The translations under genes and the position numbers were made by a program. Positions 34,049-41,989 of a stretch of DNA of 64,000 nucleotides are shown here, in pieces. Each line of letters begins with the position of its first letter. The first letter of the stretch is position 1. This stretch comes from Anaerolineaceae bacterium. GTDB taxonomy: Bacteria; Chloroflexota; Anaerolineae; Anaerolineales; Anaerolineaceae. The stretch covers positions 57,858-121,857 of the forward strand of contig DQHW01000015.1 of the NCBI GenBank assembly GCA_003524305.1. Reading direction: 5' to 3'. Below the pieces are notes generated by a model. The model ran no database searches and was not told the DNA's origin. It saw only the letters and a list, made by a program, of their open reading frames with translations.

Positions 34049-34357
34049 ATGGATAATATTCAAACAGGTCTAATGGTTAGCGCAATCGGGTTGATTGTCA
34101 CTTTTTCAGCCCTTGGCGTATTTATCGGTGTGATCGTACTTCTTCAGAAGCTGTTCCCGCCGAAACCACAAGCCAAAATATCTGCAGTTGAACAATCCGT
34201 TATGGCAATATCAGATGTCTCAAAAGAAAGTGACGATTCAGATGAGGCACTGGTTGCAGTCTTGGCTGCTGCCGCATACTTGCGCTCGCGTCGATCCGGT
34301 CAATTGGGATCCACTTTACTTGCCGGTCCCGGTCCATATCGAACATCTCGAAATTAA
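34049..34357 (+). CDS. OadG/MmdD-like small membrane subunit of the decarboxylase pump
   Basis: The 102-residue protein has a single N-terminal membrane helix (GLMVSAIGLIVTFSALGVFIGVIVLLQKL) and a cytoplasmic acidic/Ala-rich tail, the OadG-type layout. These subunits hold the complex together at the membrane. The ATG at 34049 is preferred (AGGAGA upstream); TTG at 34043 would add two residues. It lies 27 bp after the carboxyltransferase gene and 23 bp before the biotin carrier gene, matching the mmdA-D-C-B order. Confidence 0.8.
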   Translation: MDNIQTGLMVSAIGLIVTFSALGVFIGVIVLLQKLFPPKPQAKISAVEQSVMAISDVSKESDDSDEALVAVLAAAAYLRSRRSGQLGSTLLAGPGPYRTSRN

Positions 34358-34380
34358 CCTGCACTTCAGGAGTCTGAATA

Positions 34381-34830
34381 ATGAGTAAAAAACTTCAAAT
34401 TTCACTTAATGGCAAATCTTACGATGTTGAGGTCAACGACATTTCTGGAACCACAATGAATTTGAGCGTAAATGGCAAGTCATACGACGTAGAGATCGAA
34501 GATTCAGGCGCACCCATGCCGCAATCTTCTGTTCAAAATGTTCAACCGGCTGTCAAAATCGCTGCGCCTAAAGCTTCACAGGCAGCAGCCCCGGCAGTAG
34601 TCATCGCCGCAGCCTCAAATGATGTGATCATTTCGCCCATGCCGGGTGTGATCATGGATATTGCCGTAAAACCAGGCGACAAAGTGGAAGTCAAACAACC
34701 CATTTGTGCACTGGAAGCCATGAAAATGAAAAACATCATCCGCTCTAATCGCGAAGGTGTAGTGGCCAGCGTTGAAGTATCCGAAGGACAACGTGTGCCT
34801 TACGGTGCTGTAATCATCCGTTTCGCCTGA
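34381..34830 (+). CDS. Biotin carboxyl carrier subunit of the decarboxylase (MmdC-like)
   Basis: The 149-residue protein has the biotinyl domain at its C-terminus: SPMPGVIMDIAVKPGDKVEVKQPI, then EAMKMKN with the biotinylated Lys at about residue 117. A flexible Ala/Pro linker (about 50-80) gives the biotin reach between the carboxyltransferase and the membrane subunit. The N-terminus contains an internal duplication, LNGKSYDVEV and VNGKSYDVEI, about 22 residues apart. AGGAGT precedes the ATG. It sits between the OadG-like and OadB-like genes. Confidence 0.92.
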   Translation: MSKKLQISLNGKSYDVEVNDISGTTMNLSVNGKSYDVEIEDSGAPMPQSSVQNVQPAVKIAAPKASQAAAPAVVIAAASNDVIISPMPGVIMDIAVKPGDKVEVKQPICALEAMKMKNIIRSNREGVVASVEVSEGQRVPYGAVIIRFA

Positions 34831-34837
34831 GGCTGAT

Positions 34838-35962
34838 ATGGACTTATCAAAACTGCTGATCCTGTTAGACGCCTTCAAAATGCTGCAATGGCAAAACGTA
34901 CTCATGATTGCCGTTGGCGGTGTATTGATCATGCTGGCGATCAAAAAAGAATACGAACCTTCTCTTCTGCTGCCCATCGGGTTTGGAGCCATTCTCTGCA
35001 ACCTGCCCCTCACTGGCGCCACTGAAGCCGGCGGTTGGTTAAAAACCCTTTACGAAGCGGGTATTGCCACCGAGTTGTTCCCGCTCTTCGTTTTCATTGC
35101 CATTGGCGCCATGACGGATTTTGGTCCGCTCTTGGAAAACCCAAAAATGGCTTTGCTGGGTGCTGCCGGACAATTTGGCATCTTCGCCACCTTGCTGCTC
35201 GCCCAGACACTCGGATTCACTCTCAAAGAGGCTGCCTCCATCGGTATTATCGGTGCCATTGACGGCCCGACTGCAATCTATGTGTCTTCAAAGTTAGCAC
35301 CTCACTTACTTGGACCAATCACGGTGTGTGCTTACAGCTACATGTCTCTGGTTCCCATCATTCAACCCCCTGTAATGAGATTGCTGACTTCTCATGAAGA
35401 AAAAACCACTCGCATGCCTTACTCAGTCAAGGAAGTTTCAAAGACCGTAAAAATCCTCTTCCCGATCTGTGTGACTGTGGTTGTTTCTTTGATCGCCCCC
35501 AAAGCTTCACCTTTGATCGCATCATTGATGTTCGGCAACCTGATTCGCGAAAGTGGCGTTGTTGAACGTTTGAATGACGCTGCACAAAATGAATTGGCAA
35601 ACCTGACCACCCTCTTCCTCGGCCTGGTCATCGGCTCAACCATGGAAGGCGTTGCCTTCATCAAGCCGACTACCCTGCTGATTCTTGGCATGGGTTTGCT
35701 CGCTTTCGTGCTGGATACTTTCGGCGGTGTCATGCTGGGTAAAATAATGTATGTTTTGTCTGGCAAGAAATTCAATCCATTGATCGGTGCAGCAGGGATC
35801 AGCGCGTTCCCGATGTCTGCACGTATTGTGCAAAAATTTGGACAGGAATATGATTCAGATAACCATCTGCTCATGCACGCCATGGGCGCAAATGCAGCAG
35901 GTCAATTAGGAAGCGTGATCGCCGGTGGTGTTGTGCTGGCTGTCATTGCAGGTGTTATGTAG
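34838..35962 (+). CDS. Na+-translocating decarboxylase beta subunit (OadB/MmdB/GcdB-like)
   Basis: The 374-residue protein has about ten membrane helices and the conserved family stretches: PLFVFIAIGAMTDFGPLLENP, IGIIGAIDGPTAIYVSS (the key Asp is in GAIDGPT), SYMSLVPIIQPPVMRLLT, GNLIRESGVVERL and MGANAAGQLGSVIAGG. This subunit decarboxylates carboxybiotin and exports sodium, so decarboxylation of the acyl-CoA drives a sodium gradient that an anaerobe can use for ATP synthesis or transport. It starts 8 bp after the biotin carrier gene. Assignment to the family is very secure. Confidence 0.95.
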   Translation: MDLSKLLILLDAFKMLQWQNVLMIAVGGVLIMLAIKKEYEPSLLLPIGFGAILCNLPLTGATEAGGWLKTLYEAGIATELFPLFVFIAIGAMTDFGPLLENPKMALLGAAGQFGIFATLLLAQTLGFTLKEAASIGIIGAIDGPTAIYVSSKLAPHLLGPITVCAYSYMSLVPIIQPPVMRLLTSHEEKTTRMPYSVKEVSKTVKILFPICVTVVVSLIAPKASPLIASLMFGNLIRESGVVERLNDAAQNELANLTTLFLGLVIGSTMEGVAFIKPTTLLILGMGLLAFVLDTFGGVMLGKIMYVLSGKKFNPLIGAAGISAFPMSARIVQKFGQEYDSDNHLLMHAMGANAAGQLGSVIAGGVVLAVIAGVM

Positions 35963-36025
35963 GTTCTTCCATCTGGAGGATACTCCAGTTGTTATAGAAT
36001 ATCGTACAAACAAAAAGGAGAAAAA

Positions 36026-36907
36026 ATGAAACTTCTTGACCTTACCATCCCGTTAGGAATTGGAACACCGGCCTGGCCGACCTATGAGCCTTTACAAGTA
36101 AAATATTTTAAAAGATTAGCTCCAAATGGCGCCAACGGACAACTTTTGACCCACTCTAATCACCTTGGCACCCACCTGGATGGAGAAATCCATTTCTACA
36201 CCCCAGGCCGTGATATCGCTCAACTGCCCCTCGATTACCTGGTGCATGATGCCGCCATTGTTGATCTGAGCGACGTCTGCGGCGATTATGATGTATATAC
36301 CAGCAAGATGATCACAGATCGTGTCGAAGTCAAAGAAGGTGACATCCTGGTCATCCATACCGGTTACCATCACTTCGGCTGGGATCAACCCACCGCTGAT
36401 GAGATCCGCTATATGGTCAAACATCCAGGCCCCGATCAGGAATTTGCCGATTGGGCAGTGAAAATGAAATTGCGCTGGATTGCAGTGGACTGCGGTTCTG
36501 CAGATCACCCGATGAATACCATCATCCGCAATTGGATGCCCCGCCAAGCTAAACAGGCTGAATATGTATTCAAGAAGAAATTTGGTTTGACCCTTGAAGA
36601 ATATTTCACCGATGAAAAATATCAATTGATGCATATCGACCTCTTCCCCAAACAGATCATCCACGCCGAGTGCTTTGGCGGCATGATTGATTTGATTCTG
36701 AACCGCCGCTTGCAGGTTGGTTTCTTCCCCTGGCGTTTTGTTGATGGTGAAGCTTCCATCGGCCGAGCCGTGGCCTTCATGGATGACAAGGATTATGACG
36801 CTGTCATGAAGAAAGCCGAAAGCATGCCCAAGACCAAATTCGGCGATGTTTACGATCTCAAGCATGTCGAAAGCCTTAATAAGTTGACAAATGCCAATTT
36901 GGCATAG
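36026..36907 (+). CDS. Cyclase family protein (metal-dependent amide/lactone/imide hydrolase)
   Basis: The 293-residue protein has the PF04199 cyclase motif HLGTHLDGEIHF (about residues 47-58), whose His and Asp bind the metal, and a C-terminal IHAECFGGMID motif. Known members are kynurenine formamidase and isatin hydrolase; they open rings or hydrolyse amides. The length is larger than KynB (about 210), with an added region around YVFKKKFGLTLEEYFTDEKYQ. AAGGAG precedes the ATG. It follows the sodium decarboxylase genes by 63 bp and is likely in the same operon, consistent with hydrolysis of a hydroxylated cyclic substrate before decarboxylation. That link is inference. Confidence 0.8.
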   Translation: MKLLDLTIPLGIGTPAWPTYEPLQVKYFKRLAPNGANGQLLTHSNHLGTHLDGEIHFYTPGRDIAQLPLDYLVHDAAIVDLSDVCGDYDVYTSKMITDRVEVKEGDILVIHTGYHHFGWDQPTADEIRYMVKHPGPDQEFADWAVKMKLRWIAVDCGSADHPMNTIIRNWMPRQAKQAEYVFKKKFGLTLEEYFTDEKYQLMHIDLFPKQIIHAECFGGMIDLILNRRLQVGFFPWRFVDGEASIGRAVAFMDDKDYDAVMKKAESMPKTKFGDVYDLKHVESLNKLTNANLA

Positions 36908-36945
36908 AGTTTTGTCGAAATAAATTATCTGGTAAAGGAGAAAAA

Positions 36946-37674
36946 ATGAAATTCGAACTTCCCGAAAAAGCAAGTATTGAAACTCTGCAAATAGATGTAC
37001 GTGACGTTGAGGCCGTGCTTCAAGGTCCCGCTATGAAACTGCCCCCCTTCCCGGGTGCCACTGTCAAATTGAAAGACGGCCGAACACTCTTCATCCGCGA
37101 AGCACGCCTGGATGAAGCCCCCAAAATGATGGAATACATGGAACGCATCATGAAAGTCGATCACGACTTCTATGATATCGTAGGCGCCCGTGTGTATGCT
37201 GAAATCCTTGGTTGGTACCGCCATCGTCTCAAAGACCCCTATACCCTGGTCGGTCTGGTAGATGGTGTTTGGGCTGGTTTCGCCAATGGTCGTGTGATGA
37301 ATGAAAAAATCAACGTCAGCCTCCACACCGTGGCATTGGATCGCGGCGGACGCATCGGCGCAGTCATGTACTACGCCAAGGCTTACTATGCCTTTGAAAT
37401 GATCAAAAACACCGAATGGTGGGCTACTTACGAATCCTACAACGGCTGGATGCGCTGGGGTCTCGGTATGGCTCAGCCTTCTTACCCTTGGCCAGATGTA
37501 CAGCATGAACTTGGCGGCGGACGAGTTTACTATGTCACCAAGAGCTACTGGGATCAACTGATCAAAGATTATGTAAAACAAATGGCCGGCGGCGCCGAGT
37601 TAGACTTCAATGTGTCCGATTCCGTCCGCAAAGCCAACGAGAACTTCATCGTTCCCGAAGGTGTCAACGTCTAG
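36946..37674 (+). CDS. GNAT-like protein of unknown function
   Basis: The 242-residue protein has an N-terminal extension of about 55 residues, then a region with GNAT-like features: LFIREARLDEAPKMMEYMERIM and LVGLVDGVWAGFANGRVM, followed by the VSLHTVALDRGGRIGAVMYYAKAYYAFEMI helix where acetyl-CoA would bind. The C-terminus is Trp/Tyr-rich (WWATYESYNGWMRWGLGMAQPSYPWPDVQHELGGGRVYYV). I do not recognise a characterised homologue. It has an AAGGAG site, follows the cyclase-family gene by 38 bp and ends at a strong terminator, so it is the last gene of the operon and presumably acts in the same pathway, for example on an acyl-CoA. Confidence 0.6.
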   Translation: MKFELPEKASIETLQIDVRDVEAVLQGPAMKLPPFPGATVKLKDGRTLFIREARLDEAPKMMEYMERIMKVDHDFYDIVGARVYAEILGWYRHRLKDPYTLVGLVDGVWAGFANGRVMNEKINVSLHTVALDRGGRIGAVMYYAKAYYAFEMIKNTEWWATYESYNGWMRWGLGMAQPSYPWPDVQHELGGGRVYYVTKSYWDQLIKDYVKQMAGGAELDFNVSDSVRKANENFIVPEGVNV

Positions 37675-37690
37675 TTTTATCGTTACAACT

Positions 37691-37726
37691 AAAAAACCCG
37701 GTTTCTGCGCAGAAACCGGGTTTTTT
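37691..37726. terminator. Bidirectional terminator, perfect 36-bp palindrome
   Basis: Arms of 18 bp (AAAAAACCCGGTTTCTGC and its complement) with A and T runs at both ends, between convergent genes. It ends both the decarboxylase operon and the MFS gene. Confidence 0.94.
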
Positions 37727-37727
37727 G

Positions 37728-38990
37728 TTAATCCAATTTACGAATGGCCGGATGAAGTAGACCTAGCAAGGCAAGCAAAGCCGTGGCCGCGCCGCCGATG
37801 ATAAACACAAGCGGTGCTCCGATCAAATCTGTTGCCCATCCGCTGATGCCATAACCAATCGGCAGCAAGATAAAAGATCCCAACGCGTCAATGGATGCCA
37901 CCCTGCCCAACAAATGATGCGGCACCAATTCTTGCAGCGAGTTGGTCCAAATCAGTCCGAAAAGCGCCATTAGTGCGCCTTCAAAAAAGGCAGCCACCAT
38001 CAACAGCGGAATATTTGTGACCAACCCAAACAAAGCAATCATGACCCCAAAAAGACAAGTCGCCAGGTAGGCTTGAAGCCCACGTTTACGCAAGCGCTTG
38101 AAGTTACCCATCACAATAGAACCCATTACAAAACCAATCGCACTGGAGGTTGTGAAAAATCCAAGCGTTTGAACATCTCCGTGCAAATTGACTTTGGTTA
38201 AGATTGGCAAAGAAACTGAAACCGGGGTGCTGGTGGCATTGATCAACCCAAAAATGAGGATGGTAATCCACAGCCAGGCTGAAGAAATAACTGCCTGGTA
38301 GCCTTCTTTTAAATCAAAAAAGACTGTTTTCAATTTTGATTGATTGGCAATCAGATCAGCCGGGGTTTCAAGTGACCTTGGAGCAACAACCAATGTATGT
38401 GGATTATTCTTTCTGATAATAATGATGCTAAAAATACAAACTGCAGAAATCACAAATGACAGACTGTTGAGTCCAAAAGCCAGTGAGGTGCCGCCAATCG
38501 CAACAATCGCTGCACCTATCGCCGGCCCGAAGATTCCTGCCCCTCTTTGACTAAGGTTGGTTAATGAATTGGCACTGGGCAGTTGGTCTTTTGGCACAAT
38601 TTCGGGGACGGCTGCTACATAAGCCGGTTGAAAGAAGGCTTCCACCATGCCAAAAATAATCTTGCCAACATAGATATGCCAGATTTGAAGTAAATCAGTA
38701 TAGGCAAGTATGGTGATCACCAACACGATAAACGCCAAAACAATATCAGCTATCAACATAACGTTAAGTGATTTAAATCGGTCAGTGACTACACCGCCAA
38801 TTAAGAGAAACAATAGCATGGGGATGGTGGAAAAAATGAGCATTTTACCCATGGCTGCGGCAGAACCCGTTTTTTCAAGTATCCACCAGGCAAGTGTAAT
38901 GCTGAATAGACTGTCACCCAACCTTGAGATGGTTTGTCCGCTCCACAATAGGGCAAAGGACCGGTTGGTCAATGATCGGAATAAATTCAT
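37728..38990 (-). CDS. MFS transporter, MefA/Bmr3-like (MFS_3) drug-exporter type
   Basis: The 420-residue protein has twelve hydrophobic segments. It opens LFRSLTNRSFALLWSGQTISRLGDSLFSITLAWWILEKTGS, the MFS_3/macrolide-efflux pattern, with VTDRFKSLNVML as motif A between helices 2 and 3. LGRVASIDALGSFILLPIGYGISGWATD is a second typical segment. Members export macrolides or siderophores, but most are uncharacterised. It lies in a minus-strand set with DUF2877 and C39-type genes with short gaps; no functional tie to them is evident. Confidence 0.85.
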   Translation of the reverse strand: MNLFRSLTNRSFALLWSGQTISRLGDSLFSITLAWWILEKTGSAAAMGKMLIFSTIPMLLFLLIGGVVTDRFKSLNVMLIADIVLAFIVLVITILAYTDLLQIWHIYVGKIIFGMVEAFFQPAYVAAVPEIVPKDQLPSANSLTNLSQRGAGIFGPAIGAAIVAIGGTSLAFGLNSLSFVISAVCIFSIIIIRKNNPHTLVVAPRSLETPADLIANQSKLKTVFFDLKEGYQAVISSAWLWITILIFGLINATSTPVSVSLPILTKVNLHGDVQTLGFFTTSSAIGFVMGSIVMGNFKRLRKRGLQAYLATCLFGVMIALFGLVTNIPLLMVAAFFEGALMALFGLIWTNSLQELVPHHLLGRVASIDALGSFILLPIGYGISGWATDLIGAPLVFIIGGAATALLALLGLLHPAIRKLD

Positions 38991-39035
38991 GAAATACCCT
39001 CGTGTTTGATGATTCCTTAACTTTGTTATTGTTTA

Positions 39036-39917
39036 TTATTGATGTTCTGAGTTCATTACTTTCACCGCCGCACCAATCCCCACACAAGTATCCACCCCAG
39101 AGGAATGACCAAAACTCACCAATCGTTCCAACTTGATGTCGCTAATCTCGGCATCAGATACCAATAGAGAATCGACAATCTCAAGAAAGAGCCCTTCTGA
39201 CCAGCCCTGGCAGGCGGCTTCAATGCGATTGGCCGAGATTTTAGTGGTGCTGTCAAATGCCAAAGCCGTCAGAGACTGACCCAGATCGCGGATGAACGGG
39301 TTGACCTTTTTGGTTCGGGCAAAGTAGAGCAAAAATCCGCTCAGCCAGTCGTCACCGGAGGGGGTCAAGCCTCCCCCGCGACCTAATATGGATCGACCCG
39401 CCTTCAGTGAGCCTTCAAGGTCGGCCGTTTTCACACAAGCCAAAAATCGGTCTGTCATTTCGCGGATCATAAAGCCTTCTGATTCTGGCATCAAATCACT
39501 TTCGCTTGCCAAATAGAGCCAACCTTTGCCGGGATCCAGCGAGACCATGCGCTGTAAGAGCGCATCCACGCGGCGGGTCTGTTCAAGCAAAGTGGTTTCA
39601 ATCATCGGAGCAAGTGCAGGCTGCCAGAGAACCGCCTTACTGGTGTCAATGCCAATATTCTTATTGGGAAAGATCAGTTCATTGCCTGAAAAGTTCCAGT
39701 CGTCACCGGTGATAATCGGGTCAAACTGCCCGGGGCTGCTTATAACTTGAATATTATAAGGACTGCGGTAATCGGCATCAGTAACAAACAGGATGCGTTG
39801 GCCAGTAATTAGAAAGACCCCTCGTGAAGTGATGCCCATGACCTTACCTGTACAACCCTCCATGAGAGCCTTACCTGCCAATGCGCCTAATTGAAGGGCG
39901 GTCAAATGAATAGTCAT
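39036..39917 (-). CDS. DUF2877 family protein
   Basis: The 293-residue protein has the family signature GRGGGLTPSGDDWLSGFLLYF (about 172-192) and a C-terminal GHSSGVDTCVGIGAAV motif. DUF2877 includes E. coli YlbF/AllH, reported as a part of oxamate carbamoyltransferase in allantoin catabolism; other members are unstudied. The partner subunits of that enzyme are not encoded here, so this protein may do something else. It lies 9 bp downstream of the C39-like gene, implying one transcript. No signal peptide is present, so it is probably cytosolic. Confidence 0.8.
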   Translation of the reverse strand: MTIHLTALQLGALAGKALMEGCTGKVMGITSRGVFLITGQRILFVTDADYRSPYNIQVISSPGQFDPIITGDDWNFSGNELIFPNKNIGIDTSKAVLWQPALAPMIETTLLEQTRRVDALLQRMVSLDPGKGWLYLASESDLMPESEGFMIREMTDRFLACVKTADLEGSLKAGRSILGRGGGLTPSGDDWLSGFLLYFARTKKVNPFIRDLGQSLTALAFDSTTKISANRIEAACQGWSEGLFLEIVDSLLVSDAEISDIKLERLVSFGHSSGVDTCVGIGAAVKVMNSEHQ

Positions 39918-39926
39918 TTATCTGCC

Positions 39927-40742
39927 TTATTCGTGAAAAACAGCCATGTTGCCAAGTACTGCCCATGAATTTAAAAAGGTCTCTATTTGAACATCCGCAT
40001 AACGGCCGTTGTTGTTATAGCGGACGGTATCGGCATTGTAGCCGGTAAGTACGACCACATGTTCATATGGGGCAACAATGGAGGTGACACCTTGTTTGTC
40101 AACATATTCAACAGGATCGCTGTATTCCATGTGACCGATCACCCACACGATGACAGGTTTGGATTGGGCAAGTTGAGCCTTGATCTGCTCAAATGTGTAG
40201 CCCTTGCCCCCCTCTGCAGGGACGCCAAACTTCGCGAGCGTTTCAGCAACAGGTGCAGCGTGGACCCCGTAAGCATAAGGCGGAATCTGTCCCCAGGGGC
40301 CGTTGACATCGCCTACAAATCCAAGATCCGGGTTATCAGAAAGCGGAAGAGTAGTTTGGAAATCATATTCAGTGATAGCTACATCATAAAAAGCCGCGAG
40401 ATCGACTGCCACACTTGTTTCGCAGCCAATGCTGTAAGCCTGTCTGTGACCAACGAAACCACGAATGTAGGTTTGTTCAGGCACCACCAGAGTGGTGGGC
40501 GTTGGCGGGGCTGGTGTGGCTGTAGGCGGCATGCTGGTTGAGGTTGGCCGGGCAGTTTCAGTAGCGCTGAAAATGGCGTGCATGGTCTGGGTAACGCTCA
40601 GTGCAACATCCAGGGTCGGGATGTTCTGGGCTTGAGTTGCATTCATTGATTTGAATTTATTCATCGAGCCCACACCTGCCAACACAAGCAGCACCCCCAC
40701 TATGCTGACAAAAAGTAAATTAATAATGCGATTTTGTTTCAT
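39927..40742 (-). CDS. Secreted C39-like (peptidase_C39_2) cysteine protease domain protein
   Basis: With the ATG at 40742 (GGAG 8 nt upstream) the protein has 271 residues, starting MKQNRIINLLFVSIVGVLLVLAG, a membrane anchor or signal. A Thr/Pro-rich linker follows (TSTSMPPTATPAPPTPTT), then a C39-like domain with QAYSIGCETSVAVDLAAFY (catalytic Cys at about 107) and APYEHVVVLTGYNAD (His). Tail sequence IETFLNSWAVLGNMAVFHE completes the fold. The domain lies outside the cell, so a role in peptide or cell-wall processing is possible. A longer TTG start at 40823 is disfavoured because it falls in a dispersed repeat. Confidence 0.75.
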   Translation of the reverse strand: MKQNRIINLLFVSIVGVLLVLAGVGSMNKFKSMNATQAQNIPTLDVALSVTQTMHAIFSATETARPTSTSMPPTATPAPPTPTTLVVPEQTYIRGFVGHRQAYSIGCETSVAVDLAAFYDVAITEYDFQTTLPLSDNPDLGFVGDVNGPWGQIPPYAYGVHAAPVAETLAKFGVPAEGGKGYTFEQIKAQLAQSKPVIVWVIGHMEYSDPVEYVDKQGVTSIVAPYEHVVVLTGYNADTVRYNNNGRYADVQIETFLNSWAVLGNMAVFHE

Positions 40743-40811
40743 CCATTGAGCTCCATAAGGGGCAAGTTGGGTAATCATACCCGAAGATGAAAGCTTTTGC
40801 CAGAAATCAGT

Positions 40812-40885
40812 AAACCTTGACAAGGCCGCGGTTAATGCGCCCCCGAGCTACGTTAGCGGCGAGTGGGGTTACCTTGTCAAGGTTG
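40812..40885. repeat. Dispersed inverted-repeat element, copy 1 (AACCTTGACAAGG ... CCTTGTCAAGGTT)
   Basis: AAACCTTGACAAGG (40812-40825) and ACCTTGTCAAGGTTG (40871-40885) are inverted copies about 45 bp apart. The centre contains GGCGAGTGGGGT, also seen at 44087. A second element with the same arms but almost no spacer lies at 47523-47557. It looks like a small non-autonomous or REP-like repeat. Confidence 0.65.
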
Positions 40886-40895
40886 CCACTAACGT

Positions 40896-40930
40896 TGTAA
40901 AAAAATACACTCCCCGCAAGGAGAGTGTAT
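40896..40930 (-). terminator. Intrinsic terminator after tRNA-Phe
   Basis: On the minus strand ATACACTC and GAGTGTAT (8-bp arms, plus adjacent Gs) are followed by a run of seven T. It begins 5 nt after the tRNA. Confidence 0.85.
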
Positions 40931-40934
40931 CAGG

Positions 40935-41007
40935 TGCCGAGAACCAGGTTCGGACTGGTGACCCCACAATTTTCAGTCGTGTGCTCTACCAACTGAGCTA
41001 TCTCGGC
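40935..41007 (-). tRNA. tRNA-Phe (GAA)
   Basis: The full cloverleaf is present: acceptor GCCGAGA/TCTCGGC, D-stem GCTC/GAGC with AGTTGGTA loop, anticodon stem CACGA/TTGTG with loop CTGAAAA (anticodon GAA), five-base variable region GGGTC and T-stem ACCAG/CTGGT. CCA is not encoded (ACCT follows). The T-loop reads TCCGAAC, so position 55 is C where nearly all tRNAs have U (pseudouridine). Confidence 0.95.
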
Positions 41008-41231
41008 GTTTTTGCTGCTTGCTTTGGGTCAGAAAGCGTCGCTAATTTTACCAGATTTTTTTGAATTTGTGGGGAAATTAAAACCCTTTTTGCACTATTT
41101 CAATAATTTTGATTCTCATCAATAATTTAAAAATATGGGTGAGCGCATTTCTGGCGATCAAAATAAGCATAATGGATAAAATATTGTTGTGATAAAAGGG
41201 AAACTGGATTGTTTTCCATTGCTAATAATAA

Positions 41232-41260
41232 TTGACATTGAGTTAGCTGTGTGCTATATT
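41232..41260 (+). promoter_or_regulatory. Near-consensus promoter of the toxin-antitoxin operon
   Basis: TTGACA (41232-41237), exactly 17-bp spacer, TATATT (41255-41260). The expected start site falls at the ATG (41267), so the mRNA would be leaderless; no Shine-Dalgarno is present. Confidence 0.75.
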
Positions 41261-41266
41261 ACTACT

Positions 41267-41527
41267 ATGATTTACACTGTTGAATTTACAAAACAAGCAG
41301 CGAAGTCACTGCGCAAATTGCCTGCGAATGCAAGGAATTCAATAATCAAGAAGGTTGAAGAATTTGCAAAAGATCCATTTGCACCACAGCATGATGTCGA
41401 AAAAATGCAAGGAAGTGACGGTTATCGATTAAGAGTTGGCAATTGGCGTATTATTTATGATTTATACAAACATCAATTACTGATAGTTGTGATCAAGATA
41501 GGTAATCGTAAAGAGGTATACAAATGA
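41267..41527 (+). CDS. RelE/ParE family toxin
   Basis: The 86-residue protein has the RelE fold pattern: YTVEFTKQAAKSLRKLPANARNSIIKKVEEFAKDP, then KMQGSDGYRLRVGNWRIIYDL and a C-terminal VVIKIGNRKEVYK. RelE toxins cut mRNA in the ribosome. The basic and Arg residues of the catalytic face are present. The ATG at 41267 is chosen since the residues before it would be encoded inside the promoter. Its stop overlaps the antitoxin start by 4 bp (ATGA), so toxin precedes antitoxin, as in HigBA-like and some RelE/XRE pairs. Confidence 0.87.
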   Translation: MIYTVEFTKQAAKSLRKLPANARNSIIKKVEEFAKDPFAPQHDVEKMQGSDGYRLRVGNWRIIYDLYKHQLLIVVIKIGNRKEVYK

Positions 41528-41901
41528 GCGTACAAATTATTAATCGAGAGGGAAAACCCGAATGGGCTGTTTTACCCTATGAAGAATACCTGGCATTAGT
41601 GGAACAGGTAGAATTAGCTGAAGATATTCAAGACTACGACAATGCCAAAGCCGCGTTGGCAAATGGGTCAGAAGAATTGATTCCTTCCAGTGTTGTTTTC
41701 TCGCTGGCAAGAGGAGATAATCCAATAAGAGTATGGCGCGAGCACCGAAAACTAACCCAACAGCAACTCGCTGCTCAAGTGTCCATCAGTGTCCCCTATT
41801 TATCTCAACTTGAAACCGGAAAAAGAACTGCCTCACTAGATGTTTTGACCAGGATGGTGACCGCATTAAAATTGGATGCTATTGATGATCTCGTTAATTA
41901 A
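41524..41901 (+). CDS. XRE-family antitoxin with N-terminal prevent-host-death-like part
   Basis: The 125-residue protein starts with a Phd/YefM-like opening (QIINREGKPEWAVLPYEEYLALVEQ), normally the DNA-binding part of a different antitoxin family. It ends with a Cro/XRE helix-turn-helix, IRVWREHRKLTQQQLAAQVSISVPYLSQLETGKRTASLDVL. So it may carry two elements of different antitoxins, or the N-terminus binds the toxin. It is translationally coupled to the RelE gene. Autoregulation through the operon promoter is likely, as in other type II systems. Confidence 0.83.
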   Translation: MSVQIINREGKPEWAVLPYEEYLALVEQVELAEDIQDYDNAKAALANGSEELIPSSVVFSLARGDNPIRVWREHRKLTQQQLAAQVSISVPYLSQLETGKRTASLDVLTRMVTALKLDAIDDLVN

Positions 41902-41989
41902 TATTTTCTAATACTTAGTTCTGATGAGAAATCAAACCTATTGCCTCGCTGATCATACTCGGATGCAAGTTACGATCTCTTAATTGAAA

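Noticed and set aside
32444..34830. Acetyl- or propionyl-CoA carboxylase
   Set aside because: No biotin carboxylase gene is present and the OadG- and OadB-like membrane subunits indicate a decarboxylase pump.
40743..40823. Longer start of the C39-like protein
   Set aside because: The extension overlaps the dispersed repeat and has a TTG start; the ATG at 40742 has a GGAG site.
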